From Sisyra terminalis (Eukaryota; Arthropoda; Insecta; Neuroptera; Sisyridae): DNA of 64,000 nt. The stretch is from the NCBI GenBank assembly GCA_958496175.1, contig OY292274.1, positions 65,978,630-66,042,629 of the forward strand. Direction: 5' to 3'. The notes beneath the pieces were generated by a model. It did not search any database and had not been told where the DNA came from. It worked only from the letters and a program-made list of their open reading frames with translations. Positions 24,146-35,835 of this stretch are shown one piece after another. Both the position numbers and the translations under genes were made by a program. Each line of letters opens with the position of its first letter. Within the stretch, counting starts at the first letter, position 1.

Positions 24146-27100
24146 TCAATCTTCCTCGGAACTAGTTGATTCGGGCATGCTGCTGAACCAAGCTTCTCGC
24201 GCCCCTTGATTAGACGGGGTGCCATGCATGGATGTTGACCTAAAATTAAAAATTTAATTAGTTTGCGGAAATGTTAAAAAAATCAGTTTTGAATACCTCA
24301 ACTTTTTTGTGTTGGTTGGAAGTGTTAACGAGGTACGATAGTACGCTGGTCCGTGTCCAAGTGTATCGACTTGTGGGTCAAGAGGCCGACGTTGCAACGT
24401 CATCGTTTCATTCGGACTCGATAGTTCGTCTTCCTCGTTTTCGGCCAAATAGTAGCGGGAACCATGAGCCGATTTACAATTCTCACACTCGCTGCGATAG
24501 TCATCGCCGTCGTCGAACGTTTGGTGCAAACACTGATACGATCCGTCCAAACTGCTGTCGACGTCCATGGCCGATGATGGATACAAAATGATTGATGAAT
24601 CTTTTTTGATTAGACTTTGCGTCTCTTGATTTGTCGGACCAACGGTCGACGGCTTGGAGGATTGCAACAACGTGGACGTGGAATTGGCCATTTTGTGCAA
24701 CGTGTTCGACGCCTCTTTGGCGTTTTCGCATGCTAAACACGAATTATTACTAAATACAATCGGTGGCGGCACGGGCGACGTTGGCAGTGATATGGCTGAA
24801 GACGAGAAATGAGCCGAATTGGGACGCGGCAGCTGACCACCACCGCACACGGAACTCGTGACATTGGCAATGTTGTAACTGGAATGTGGCGTTGTATTCG
24901 AATGGTGCAGTCCATTGCTGGTCAAATATCGCGGTATGGTACGATGTCGATTTCCCAATGTGTCCGATGTACAAATTTCACGGGAACAAGACGGCGACGA
25001 GGAGTCGTGCTGTCGTGACGAGTTGGTCGCATCATTTGATTTATCCTTCAATATACTCGTACGTTTCTACGATTAAAAAAAAGGTCTTACTTATTATACA
25101 AGTGAAAGATCTATACCAGTGATTCTCAAAGTGGTCTATATCGACCCCTAGGGGTCTATGACAACCTGCAAGGGGTCTACGTCAGCGAAAAAAAATTTGG
25201 GGGTCCATGAAATGAAAATGGAGGTCCACGATAGTGGATCTCAACACATACACTGATAGTACCTATTTACTTATTTACATCATACTATCTTATAATACCA
25301 AGACATATACATTATTTATAAAAGTACCTATGAAGTTATAAAAGTACCTATGAAGTTATAAAAGTACCTATGTTTTTACTTTAAGGTTTTAAACTTCACT
25401 GCAGTTAGAAATTTACAGGAAATCAATATCAGGTAAGTAGGGGGTCTACTCAACACGGAAAAACATGGCAAGGGGTCTACGACACAAAAAAGTTTGAAGA
25501 ACTCTGATCTATACACTTAAACGGAATAACAGGATGTTCAGTTGCACTATCTATACTAATATATAAAATTCTTACGTCTGTCTGTACATTTCGATTTTGA
25601 ACCCTATTTTAGGGTAAATATTTGTTTCAAGAGGCCCTTATTCCAAATTTAACATTTTTAAAATTTTTGTCTGTCTGTCTGTCTGTCTGTGTGTCCCGAT
25701 TTAACTAAAGAACGGAACAACCGAATTTAATGAAATTTGGTATTAAGATACAACATAATTTCCCACAGACTATAGGCTACTTATCATTCCAAAAAAATAA
25801 TAAGGGAAGGTATTCCCTAGGGATGAAAACATAAATTTTTACTTTAGACAAGTGAGTTATATATCATTGGAAAGGTAATTAAAAGTTAGAAAATAATATG
25901 TAAAAATATTTTTAGTTGAACTGATAAAAAACACAGTAAATTTAATTTAAATTTTAAAAAATTGCCTCTTTGAAATATAAACCTTTATATACAAACAACA
26001 AATAGTTGATGTTAATAGCGTAATGGCTTACGTACCTAACATTCTGATGCTCCTAATTATAAAGACGTGGGTTCGAACCTTACAGTAAACTTTTTTTTTT
26101 ATTTTTTTTTTACAACATTGTTGTAAATAGAACCTTAGAATTGGTCAATAAGGAAAAATTAACGAAAAAAAGTAATAGTAGTAGTTGTAATAATAATAAT
26201 AGTAATAAAACTTAAAGTAAATAAGTTTTTAAAACCGTGCATACATAAAATTCTGTATTTATATATCCCTTTTGACTGTTCAAATTTTAATATTCGATGT
26301 ATTCCTTATAAGAAGTAGACATCTAATAAGAATTTTTTTTTGAAAATTCCTACCCTAAAAGATTAAAAGGGGGTGACTAAGTTTGTATGAGAAAATGTAG
26401 AGTTAATTGTAGAGTTAAATCAACAATCGAAATTTTGAATTTAATAAGTGCAATTAATAAATAAATAAATAATTAATAATAAGTTTGTTTTTGTTATATC
26501 ATTTTAACTACAGCATTTTAAATAACGTCATTTCACTTAATTAGAATGAAAGTTTAGGTAGTAGGTACTTATACCAAATACCAAAGAGACAGTTTTTAAT
26601 TTTTGTTTGTTTTTCAACAATCAAACTTTTTTAAAATCTAATTTTTCTGAACCAATGATTGTGACCTGGAGCAATTATTTAACATTAAGGGAGCAATTTT
26701 TTGTCATATATTTCATTATCAATCAAAAAATAAAATCTTCCAAATCAACTTTTCTTCAATATTTAGAAAAATTTGAAAATCAATTATTGTGTTGAAAATA
26801 AATAAAATATTCGAATTTCCTTCCACGCTTTCTATCTATTTCCAACAATTTTGTTATACAACGTCCAAATGTGCGAAATTGAATTGCTTTTTCATCATAA
26901 TAATCAAAATAAAGAAGGTCATAATTTTTTTCGTTTTACATTGTATTTTCCAATATAAAGTCATATTTGTGTCGATGAAATTTGTAAAGTGTTTTTCTTA
27001 TGTGATGTAGATATATATTAAGAAAGAGTTTTTTGATAATTCCTCCTCTAAAAGAGTGAAAAATGGTGGCAAAGTTTGTACGGCAAAACGTGTAATAAAC

Positions 27101-30100
27101 AATCGAAATTTCAAATTTAATTATCTAGGTATGTTCGTTATAGACGAAACGTTTTATCGCTTTAAATAATGGTTATACTTTATTATGGAGGAACTGGGTT
27201 TCATGCATTTGAACAAATTTTAATTTCGCCGTAGCTTTGTACATTTCAGTAGTGTAAAAGTTGAGACAATGAAATGGGATTTCTACTAATATTCGAAATA
27301 TCTAGGCGAATGTTTTGATAGCTTTTGACTGTTTTAAGTCATAATTATGCCTAACTTTATTGAACTTAGTTTCTATAACGATAGTTTTTATTTATGCAGA
27401 TGGTGATTGATTTACGGATTAATTGGATCACGGTAGGTTTACCTACCGTAGGTATACGCAATTGAACATACTCTTTTTAGATATTTATAAATATTTTTTG
27501 AAAATTAATTGATCATTATATACAACTATTTTATTCTAAGTAACAGTTTATTAAATGTGTCTTTTTAAAGTTGACAAAATAGTGTTTTTAAGTATGATTA
27601 TATTTTTCGTAAAAGAAATAAGAAAAATAATAATTTTCATATGCCACTACAAATAGCAAATTTAAAATGAAAATATAATCTACACCTATGTTACGCAGAC
27701 GAAGTCGCGGGGATCAGCTACTAAAATTCTGGCTCACGGATATTTTCCAGAAACATTCAAAAAATCTAAACTGATTCCGATCCTGAAACCTGGTAAACCA
27801 TCATACAGTCCCACTAGTTATAGACTAGTTATCAGCCTACTAACAACCTGAAGCAAAATCGCCGAACGAACTAAGGCGAATAAATGGGCATATTAACAAA
27901 GAAAAAATACTAATACCCGAATAATTTGGATTTAGTTCCAGGCATTCCTCAACAATGCAACTTTACAGAATACGTGACCATATAACTGACACCTTTAACA
28001 GTAATAACCACACGGGAATGGCTCTACTTGACATAGAAAAGATTTTTGATACTCTATGGCATCAAGGGCTAATATACAAGCTAATTAAAATGAAATTTCC
28101 AAGATACATTATAATAATTATCAATAGTTATCTCAAAGACCGCCAATTTTGTGTGCAAATCAAAAATAAAATGTCAAATAGCAGATTAATTAAGGCCGTA
28201 GTCCCTCAAAGATCCATTATGGAACCTATTCTATGTATTCTATATATAAATGATATTCCACGGACACCCGATTTCCTTTCCCTATATGCTGACGATACAG
28301 CAATTTTTGCATCCTCCTGGAAAGCTGATACAGTGGCCAACAGAATAACCAAGCCCTTAAAAAGAATAATGTTTTTTTTTACAAAACGGAAAATAGAGGC
28401 CAATGGTAACAAAACTGAAGTTATCCTATTCACTAAAAGAAGACCTAACAAGCATAAAAAAGTATTAGTAAATGGGAAAAATAGAATGGGCAAAAACAGT
28501 TAGATACTTGGGAATACAACTGGATTCCAGACTCAACTTTGCAGAACATATCAAACTATCTAAAAATTAATTAATGGCCCGAACTAACATCTTATATCTA
28601 TTACTAAATAGACAATCAAGGCTGTATACCAGCCTTGTATAAATTAATAATTTATAAAACAGTGCTCAGACCAGTGCTTATATATGCATGACCAGTAAGC
28701 AAAACCAAGTATCTGACAATACAAAGAACCCAAAATAAATCACTAAGAATCCTGGGAAACTACCCAGCCAAATCAAGTTATACGACCTTCATGAGGAATT
28801 AAAGATACCACCGCTAGACTTATATATCCTCGCTTTGTCGCGGAAATTCTACACAAATTGTAAAAGTGGTCCTAGTTAAATAATTAAAAGCATCCGTGAC
28901 GACACTCTCGATGACCTATTCCACAAATATAGAAAATACAAATATAAAAGAATAAGACATATGGTCTTATAACAAAATGAAAGCAGGAATAATATTCGGA
29001 GTTTTTTAAGAATTGCCATCTATTTTCCCCAACTACAACATCGTGAAACTAATCTCTATCCTAGATCAGGATCTACAGACGCTGCTTGGATGGTTTATGC
29101 ATGGTACATCACACTTAAAATTAAAAACAATATGTAAACAAAGTATTTGTATATACATTGTAAGAGCAATAAATTTTATTTTATTTTTATTATTAGGATG
29201 TTCAGTTTGACCATTTTGGAACTTTTATATAATAGCTATCTAATTAACATAAAAAATATATTTTTTTGGTAGATGTCATTTTGGGGGTTGATATAAAAAA
29301 CCACCCCCAAAAAATAAACTTTTCGTTTTTTACAGTAACTTATACTGTAAAAATTCCCAAAAAAATAAATTACAAATAGTTATAGGTACTGAGAAAAAAA
29401 ATATTTACGTCAAGGGTTGTCACCCACATTATTACCTAACTAGAAGGGTTCGGAGTGTGAAATTAAGTGTATGGCTATCTTAGATGAAAAATAAATAAAA
29501 ACAAGGTAAAATCCCTTCATTAGACGCGAGTGCAATTTTCAAATGCTTAATCAGCTAGATCCTTTCTCGACTAAAGACTTACAACAATTTTTGTATTATC
29601 AATCTGATCAAATCACGACAAGTTGCCTTCCCCCTGACTTCTCTCCTGATCCAATGAAATTCCCCAAATTTTCTAGATCACCAGACACCCTATACAAATA
29701 TAGATAGACAAAACAATGATGCCCGTAGATTACAGGAGCACATTGTTTTAAAAGGATAAAATCAAAACAATTTAGAGGTAACACGGTCTATGAATGATCT
29801 CTTATCATATAAGACTTATAAAATTAAAAAAACCTAAAATACAAACCGGCAATGATTTCGTTTCGGTCGGCTTATCTTGCCGATAATCTTGCTTCAAAAT
29901 ACTAGTTATCGAAACGACATGTTCCGTGCGTAAATTTGAACTATTCGACATATTTTTTGGTATCGTTCGATGTCCGTTGTGTAGGATAACACTGATGCCG
30001 GTGGTTTGTGTGTGGCGTTCGCCACGATCGGCTCGTCCGTGGCTACTTTCGGCCCGTGGTTCATTTCCTCCAGAGGTATTTTTGTGCGCCTCTCCGCGAA

Positions 30101-31288
30101 TATTGTGGTCATTTACATTGCCGTCGCTACGATTATATGATCGATTAACTTCCCGGCTAAACGTTGTATTTGTCGCCATATCGTTTCGATGAATTGTACT
30201 AATGGTTGATGGCTGACTAACGATTATGTCGGTACGTATGTGATTTGGAATGGTTGAGTGTGACGTTACTGATTGTTGTTGGGGTTGAGATTGTTGTGGT
30301 CGCTGTACGTTTGACGAATTAATTGTTATTGGGTATTGAATCGTTGTTGTCGTTGCAGCCGAATTGGCAATCAATGCGGCTTCTGCTCGAGCGGCTGCCA
30401 CTGCTTCCTCGTATGGAGGAGGGGCTTCGCCCCTCGGAAAATAATTTCCTACAAAAACAAATTAATCAATACAACGAAAAAAATAGGACTAGAATCTATT
30501 TGATGAAGACTTTCGACTTCATACCTGACGGCTTGCCCAGAGGATAATGAGACGGTGGTTCTTCATAATGGAACTCCATATCGTTGCTCCCATTTCCCAA
30601 GTAGCCCATACTTCCTTGTAAATATCCTATACTTCCTGCTATGTATCCGATGCTTCCAAGACTTCTTTCGTCTTCACTAAGCTGCCGAGTTCGGCGTCCA
30701 AGAATCTTACGTTTTCTAACACGATAAATGGCGAAAATTATTAACGATAAGGATAGTAATGCTGTGAAGGCGGATGCCGCAAGTCTTAATCCCAAATCGG
30801 TGTGACTGTCGATGTGTAGGCCTCCCTCTGTTTTCGATAACGTGTCATCTAAGCATATAAATTCACAGCAAGTGTTGCCGACCCGAAATGATTTACAGTC
30901 CTGAAAATGTTTTACACTAAGTACAAAATTGCAATTGAGATGCATGTAATTACTTGTGGAGGAGAGCATAGCACCGCTTTGCACCATTTCGGATTGCCAT
31001 TGTCACAGACGCACAACGTGCAGGCGTCGGGGCCGGGGACGTAGTGGATTCCCTGAGCAATTCGTCGTCCATTCAAATCGCGGCATTCCGCCGAGGCTGC
31101 CCCTACAAAAAAAACAAAACAAAAACACCGTAAACAAAACAATCACGATAAAAATCGCCTAGCAATGCCGAAAATGACGACAGGTCACTAATGATTCAAC
31201 TGTCATAATTTTTTTACAGCGTAAAACTTGTTTTACCTGTCACATGGAGGTAATAAGTCGCGGTTAATATGGCAATGCGTTTCAGCAT
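24146..31288 (-). CDS. VWC-domain single-pass membrane protein with PPxY tail (DGCR2/IDD-like), 6 exons
   Basis: Exons in order: 31237-31288, 30954-31102, 30525-30900, 29847-30448, 24297-25066, 24146-24239; phases fit throughout and give 680 residues. Exon 1 encodes a signal peptide (MLKRIAILTATYYLHVT). Exons 2-3 encode a von Willebrand factor C domain: CRDLNGRRIAQGIHYVPG, CTLCVCDNGNPKWCKAVLC, then DCKSFRVGNTCCEFIC. A TM helix (LRLAASAFTALLSLSLIIFA) is followed by a basic stop-transfer. The cytoplasmic part has three tandem GS(I/M)GY units, a PPPY motif (RGEAPPPYEEAVAAARAEA) expected to bind WW-domain ubiquitin ligases, and a long Ser/Thr/Gln/Asn-rich tail that ends in EED. The layout and the PPPY region resemble insect proteins annotated as integral membrane protein DGCR2/IDD. 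That name is inferred; the domain reading is direct. The 4.8 kb intron before exon 5 is full of transposons. Exons 4 and 5 each carry a TSILK stretch. Confidence 0.85.
25117..25506 (+). mobile_element. hAT-like MITE family D, copy 1, with perfect 8-bp target duplication
   Basis: The ends CAGTGATTCTCAAAGTGG and (complement) CAGAGTTCTTCAAAC are flanked by ATCTATAC on both sides (25109-25116, 25507-25514). Both tips are rich in GGGGTCTA. A 20-21 base unit (TATAAAAGTACCTATGAAGT) is repeated three times inside. It lies 50 bases upstream of the acceptor of exon 5 of the surrounding gene. A second copy is at 56411-56782. Confidence 0.85.
25550..27722 (+). mobile_element. Non-autonomous Helitron-like element
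   Basis: It starts TCTATACTAATATATAAAAT followed by (GTCT)n and ends CGCAGACGAAGTCGCGGGGA then TCAGCTAC, text well known from insect Helitron ends. Near the left end are the usual CGATTTAACTAAAGAACGG and GAAATTTGGTATTAAGATA phrases. No Rep/helicase ORF is seen. It sits in the large intron of the VWC-protein gene. Confidence 0.65.
26011..26090 (+). repeat. tRNA-like insertion inside the Helitron
   Basis: TAGCGTAATGG (A-box-like) and GGGTTCGAACC (B-box) stand about 45 bases apart, as in a tRNA gene, followed by a run of T (26091 on). The acceptor stem does not pair well, so I read it as a tRNA pseudogene or SINE head rather than a working tRNA. Confidence 0.4.
27723..29190 (+). mobile_element. 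Jockey-like LINE fragment (reverse transcriptase)
   Basis: The longest open stretch (27955-28503) reads TGMALLDIEKIFDTLWHQGL, then VPQRSIMEPILCILYINDIP and FLSLYADDTAIFASSWKAD: the A, B and C motifs of a jockey-clade RT with the YADD box intact but PQG changed to PQR. Upstream is SKLIPILKPGKPSYSPTSYR in another frame, and downstream are broken pieces up to an AATAAA-rich 3' end near 29170. 5'-truncated and frameshifted, therefore inactive. It abuts the Helitron end exactly. Confidence 0.85.
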
Positions 31289-32187
31289 GATTGATTCGTA
31301 TGTTTTGAATTAAATTTTGAGTATTTTCATTGAATATTTAGGTCACATCTTTTTTTAATATTGTCACCCAGCCATAGCTGCTTATGATCGATTAGTAAAC
31401 ATGGGTCATGAAGTGAATAGGGAAAAGTCCGTATCACAATGCCGAAATATGACTCCACCTTTAAATTTTCTATCGTGTGATTGCGTCTTTTGCGACCCCT
31501 AACGACCAATATCGTATATTCATGGGGTAGTTTTTCTTAACAGAAAATTTAAAAGTTACGTCCACGTATTTTAGCTTTAATTGAGTAAACATGAAAAAAA
31601 TGCTAATATTGTATGATAAATTTTGGGCGTAATAGCCCTTTAAGGACATAGCGCAGAGGAACTCTCAGAAGAGGTCTCCAGAACGGGGAAGGTCTAGTTA
31701 CGGCTGCAAAATCTGACGATGGATTCATAGAAAATCAGCCAAAAGAAATCGAAAATTAAGAATACAAAAAGTCTCGTTTTCGCTTCGTTTACGTGAAAAA
31801 GAGGGTTTTCGTTCCAAAAATACCAACAAGGGAAAAAATTATAAGTTTCGCGAAATATCAATTATTTAAATCTCAGCTACCTGTAACTTCGTCCATATGA
31901 CACTTTATTTTAATATATCCCTTTTATAGTCATAGACTATGCAAATTTAGTTAAAGAAAGAGAATTTAAAATTAATACCGTTTATATGTACTAAAGTATT
32001 CTTACCTACGTTTTTTCTTATTCTACTAATACATTTACTTGTGCAGCAAGCTGCACTTTATTCCCATATAAGTTTTCATAACAATAAAAGGTATATATTT
32101 AAATTAAAAGAAAAATTAAATGCCAGAATATTATATTTCCAAAATTCATTACAAAAAAAACCAAACAAAGAAAACTATAAAATACAC
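31289..32187. other. Upstream region of the VWC-protein gene
   Basis: About 900 bases between the start codon at 31288 and MITE A. It must hold the minus-strand promoter, but I see no clear TATA or initiator element. No other gene. Confidence 0.35.
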
Positions 32188-32420
32188 CGTTTATTTTGAA
32201 AGTGAGTTAAGTCCATTTCAAGAACAATCCCTATAGTGTTATCATTTTTAACCATAGGGACATAAGATACTAAGGAGGAGGGAATAATTGGCGTTTTTGT
32301 TAACAACGTAATTTCTGAAAACTTATCAGTTAAATAATTAACATTCTTTGTTCTAGTTACAAAAAGAATCACCATATAGACCGTTCTTGCAATGGACTTA
32401 CGCCACTTTCAAAATAAACG
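32188..32420. repeat. MITE family A, copy 2, forming the EndoU 3' UTR
   Basis: Opposite orientation to the copy at 541-789, with ends CGTTTATTTTGAAAGTG and CACTTTCAAAATAAACG. It starts 23 bases beyond the EndoU stop codon. Read in the EndoU direction, its far TIR supplies AATAAA (32190-32195), the first good poly(A) signal after the gene. Confidence 0.75.
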
Positions 32421-32443
32421 AGTCAAATGTTAAAACTTATTAA

Positions 32444-33739
32444 TTAAATTTCAGCGAAAGCACTTCCCACATAATTATCGCTACGATATCGCATCGTGAA
32501 CGCCTTGATTCCCATTTTCTTTCCATTGAGCCGCAACGGACAACGCCTGTTAGGCCGCACCAAATAACAAACCGTATACAAAGACATCTCAAACTCCGGA
32601 CTGGTTCCCACAAACAATGAACCAGTCGGCTTATCCAAATTGTCAAATTTGAAATGCACTTTCAAAATTGATCCTTTCTAAAAATCAAAGAAGATATTTT
32701 TTACTGTAAATATTTAAATTTAGAAATGCATTTTTCTGCTTACATCTCCCAAATCTATGGCTCGCGTATAACTATAATAGTTCAAGTTTTTGCTGCCTTC
32801 TTGAGATGTAAAATACACCCAATTGTGTAATCCTTGTACTTCGTCTTTCTTTTTTTCCGTAAGGAACACGTGCTCAAAGCCACTAGAACCAAGTTTGCCA
32901 CCTCCACGAGAATACATGCCAAACCAAATTTTACGAAGAAGATCCTTGAATTCTTTTGGATCCTTTGAAATCAGTCCTTGAAAAACAGCACAGTTTAATA
33001 TATTTAAAGAGGTAAATAATACGATTAGGTACCTTTTTCAATTAGAAATTGTCTAGTATATCCCATTATAGGTGTTGCAATAATGACGTCCAAAAATTCA
33101 TTTTCCTCGCTTTTTTCCAACGGTGATACAAATTCATTGACCAAAACATCTCTCTCATAATTGTCTAACAAAGGCTTCAATTTAGCAATGGTTGGAATCC
33201 GATACGCTTCGGGATTAACTTCCAACAAACTAAAATTGAAAAAAAATATTAGAAAGTTAAAATTGTTTTTCGAAATAAAAATGGATCTTACGGAAGTGGT
33301 GATGGGTCTGATGTTTCATTCGGTTTTGTCTTCTCCTGTAAATTGATTTTGATAAACTTGGCAGCATTGTTGACATCCCGCTGCAGTACTGCTTCCGAGA
33401 ATACTTTTAGCTCCTCGTCGGAGGCAATTTCCGGTTTTGGCGTCGTTGAACTTGTTGGAATGAATGCGACAGGTGTGGGGGCAGCACCGGGAATAGCTGG
33501 CGATGGTGCTTTACCTCCAACAGCTTGAGCATAGCTGAAGGGTGTGCTGGAAATCGGAGTCGGAGACGAAGTGGGACGTAGAGTAGTCGTAGATCTCACA
33601 TCCGACGGTTTGGGTTGCACTGTAATGGTTTTCTTTCCGAAATTGTCGAAGAATTTAATCAAATCTGCAACTTTTCCTGGAGGTTTTGGAGTGGTTGTTG
33701 TTGTGGTCGTCGTCGTGGTCGTTGTAGCGCAAAGAGAAC
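32444..33739 (-). CDS. EndoU: EndoU-family endoribonuclease (XendoU/poly(U)-specific), first exon not found
   Basis: A secreted or ER-type ribonuclease that cleaves at uridylates in a metal-dependent way, judging from the family. Exons: 33292-33739, 33033-33229, 32744-32976, 32444-32677, phases matching, 370 residues. The N-terminal exon begins SLCATTT, a run of about 12 Thr, then a Pro/Ser/Thr-rich linker as in insect EndoU proteins. The catalytic domain follows: YRIPTIAKLKPLLDNYERDV, FLDVIIATPIMGYTRQFLIE, LGSSGFEHVFL (first catalytic His), VQGLHNWVYF (second His), then LDKPTGSLFVGTSPEFEMSL with the expected catalytic Lys and the GTSPEFE signature, ending RYRSDNYVGSAFAEI. All three catalytic residues are present. 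The first exon must end in phase 1 and carry a signal peptide; no convincing candidate was seen in 33740-36000. Confidence 0.9.
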
Positions 33740-34774
33740 CTAAAATTAAAATAGTTTAGATTATTTGGATTTTAAATTTCAAATCAATGGAAAAATGTTC
33801 ATGAAATGTCTGTGCTAACTTAAATTTCACATAAAATTGTAGAACAATGATGAATTTAACTTACTAATAAATTTTTAAGCCAATTTTTTTCTTAGTAAAT
33901 GAATAAAATCATAAAACTTATACCTTGATACTACACATGGAACAATTTTTATTCAGATACTTTTTTCTTAAAAATTTACATCAATAACTCCGAAAAATTT
34001 CTAAAAATCATTAAACCGATGTTTATATTAACGAATAATAGCCTTTTTAAGTCATTTTTTTGAAACGGTTCAACAAAAAAAATTATTCATTTTATTCTTC
34101 GGATGAGGTCTTGGAAGCCACTTTCATTTATGTCTTTTTTCTCCAAAAAAGTAATCAATCTCACCGGAAATTTTGCATAATTTTATGGACAAATACTAAA
34201 ATTAACTTAGTATACAGTTTTTCAGCAAAAATTTTTGGTTTAGGTAATGAAAATAAATGCATAAATACTATGAACCTACAGATATCAGATGCAATAATTT
34301 TTTTCGGTGATCTTTTCTCAAAAGAAATATCAATAACTCCTTAAATTTTGCATAATCCCAAAGAAAAATAGTCAAACTAAGTTGTTGTTATATTTTAAAG
34401 ACACAATTTTCTAATTAATTAGTAAAAAATTATTCATAAAACTAACCCCTCAAATCCAAGATTGGTTGACCTACTTTGTAAGAACGTTTTTTCATTGAAA
34501 AATTAATATTTACTCATGAAATTTTTGGTAAATGAATAGAAAAATGTTTATATTAAATCATTATATACTTTTTAAAGGTCAATTATTCCTTAATTTTGGT
34601 TAAAACCAAAATTAAAGTTGGGCTTCATCCTGGCTCATAAGGCATTGAGTATTAATTCTCTTTTTTCAACCAATTGTTTGATTCATCCCTTTCTTGGGTG
34701 AAAATATTTTCCATCGGTAATTTAATGAATGATTCCGATCATATTTTTTGTAATTCTTTCATAATATTAACTTA
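33740..34774. other. EndoU first intron or 5' flank
   Basis: AT-rich, with no repeat family or gene recognised. The missing EndoU signal-peptide exon should lie here or further up. Confidence 0.35.
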
Positions 34775-35835
34775 AATTTAATAATTACCATAATTAATTA
34801 GGCCATAACGGTTGATTTTCAATTGTTTTGATTATTTCAAACAAAACGTCAAAAATGCTAACACATGCGCATTCGTACACAAATAGTAGAGGCAATTTTC
34901 AAAATTTGAATTGCTTTAAATTAAGAAAGAATTATTTAATTGTAAATGCCTTTTTTGGCGTTTTTTCCCCATAAATTAATTTGATTTTAATTTTAAATAA
35001 AATATGTTTTATTAAAAAGTTAAAATATTTAATATTTTTCCACATTGAAATTATGCCCACCAATTACACGCAGATCTAAATGTATGGTGGAATATTGAGT
35101 TATATTTCTTGGGACTTTTCGTATAAATTCTTTGACACCAAGGTTTATAAATTACACAGGTTGCCCCATAAGAAAAAAAAATGACGTCATACGAAGAATT
35201 TTGAATCAGTCTGAAAATATGTATGAATTTCTTCTGGATACGCCACGTGGCGCATGAGGCCACCTGTGTATTTTATAAACCTTGCTTTGGCACTTTGTTA
35301 TGGAAGAACTATCACGTATCAGCGTTATTGCAAGTTCCAATTGGCCAAATCAACTTCTGCAATAAATCTCAGGAGAACAACCGATTGGGTCCCTATGGAT
35401 ATTTTTTTTCATCCAACTTATGTCCAAATGGTTTTAGAGAACTGAGGCGGCCCTGAACCAGAGCTGGACAATCAAATGGCACATGAAAGGCAGTTTCCTG
35501 CCCCTCTCCATATTTCCTGTACTTACCGTCCTCAACATCTATCCCCATAGTGGGAAATATTTAGCAATATATAAATAAAACATATGACGTGGCATTCAGG
35601 GCGTAATTAAAAATTTTATTTCACCAAAAAAAAAAAACGTTTACAGATTTTTTTTAACTAAAAAACAATTTTAGTTACGAAAATAAAAACTGAATTCAAA
35701 TTTTGCCACTACAATTATCCTATACTAATGCGCATGTGTCATCCGTACGATTGAAGTTGTTTGAAACAATTGACGCTCGCTATAATGACGCTATAATTAC
35801 TTTGCAAATTGTGAAATGAAATTTTAAAGTTCTTA
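34775..35835. repeat. Diverged long inverted-repeat element P6
   Basis: 34775-35060 and 35540-35835 are reverse complements at moderate identity. Shared blocks in order are TCAATTGTTT, CAAACAA, ACACATGCGCATT, GTAG(A/T)GGCAA, AAAATTTGAATT, ATATGTTTTATT and AATATTT(T)TCCCAC-like text. The middle holds a MITE B copy (35140-35283) and about 250 bases of less AT-rich sequence. It looks like an old foldback element. Confidence 0.5.
35140..35283 (+). mobile_element. MITE family B, full copy
   Basis: TIRs AAGGTTTATAAATTACACAG and (complement) AAGGTTTATAAAATACACAG enclose ATGACGTCATACGAAG and the ACGCCACGTGGCGCATGAGG segment. Total 144 bases. Other copies are at 40349-40500 (reverse) and a half at 8676-8763. 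Confidence 0.85.

Noticed and set aside
24271..25122. Plus-strand and alternative-frame ORFs opposite exon 5 of the VWC-protein gene
   Set aside because: Shadows of a 770-base coding exon with Ser/Thr-rich codons; the minus frame has matching splice sites and phase.
27955..28503. 182-codon ORF as a host gene
   Set aside because: It is the RT core of a dead jockey-like LINE in an intron.
32175..32375. Minus-strand ORF of 66 codons next to EndoU
   Set aside because: Lies inside MITE A; the other copy at 541-789 has a frameshift in the same reading.
35515..35545. Candidate EndoU first exon (MGIDVEDG, phase 1, donor GTAAGTAC on the minus strand)
   Set aside because: Phase fits, but there is no hydrophobic signal peptide, and it lies inside the P6 repeat.
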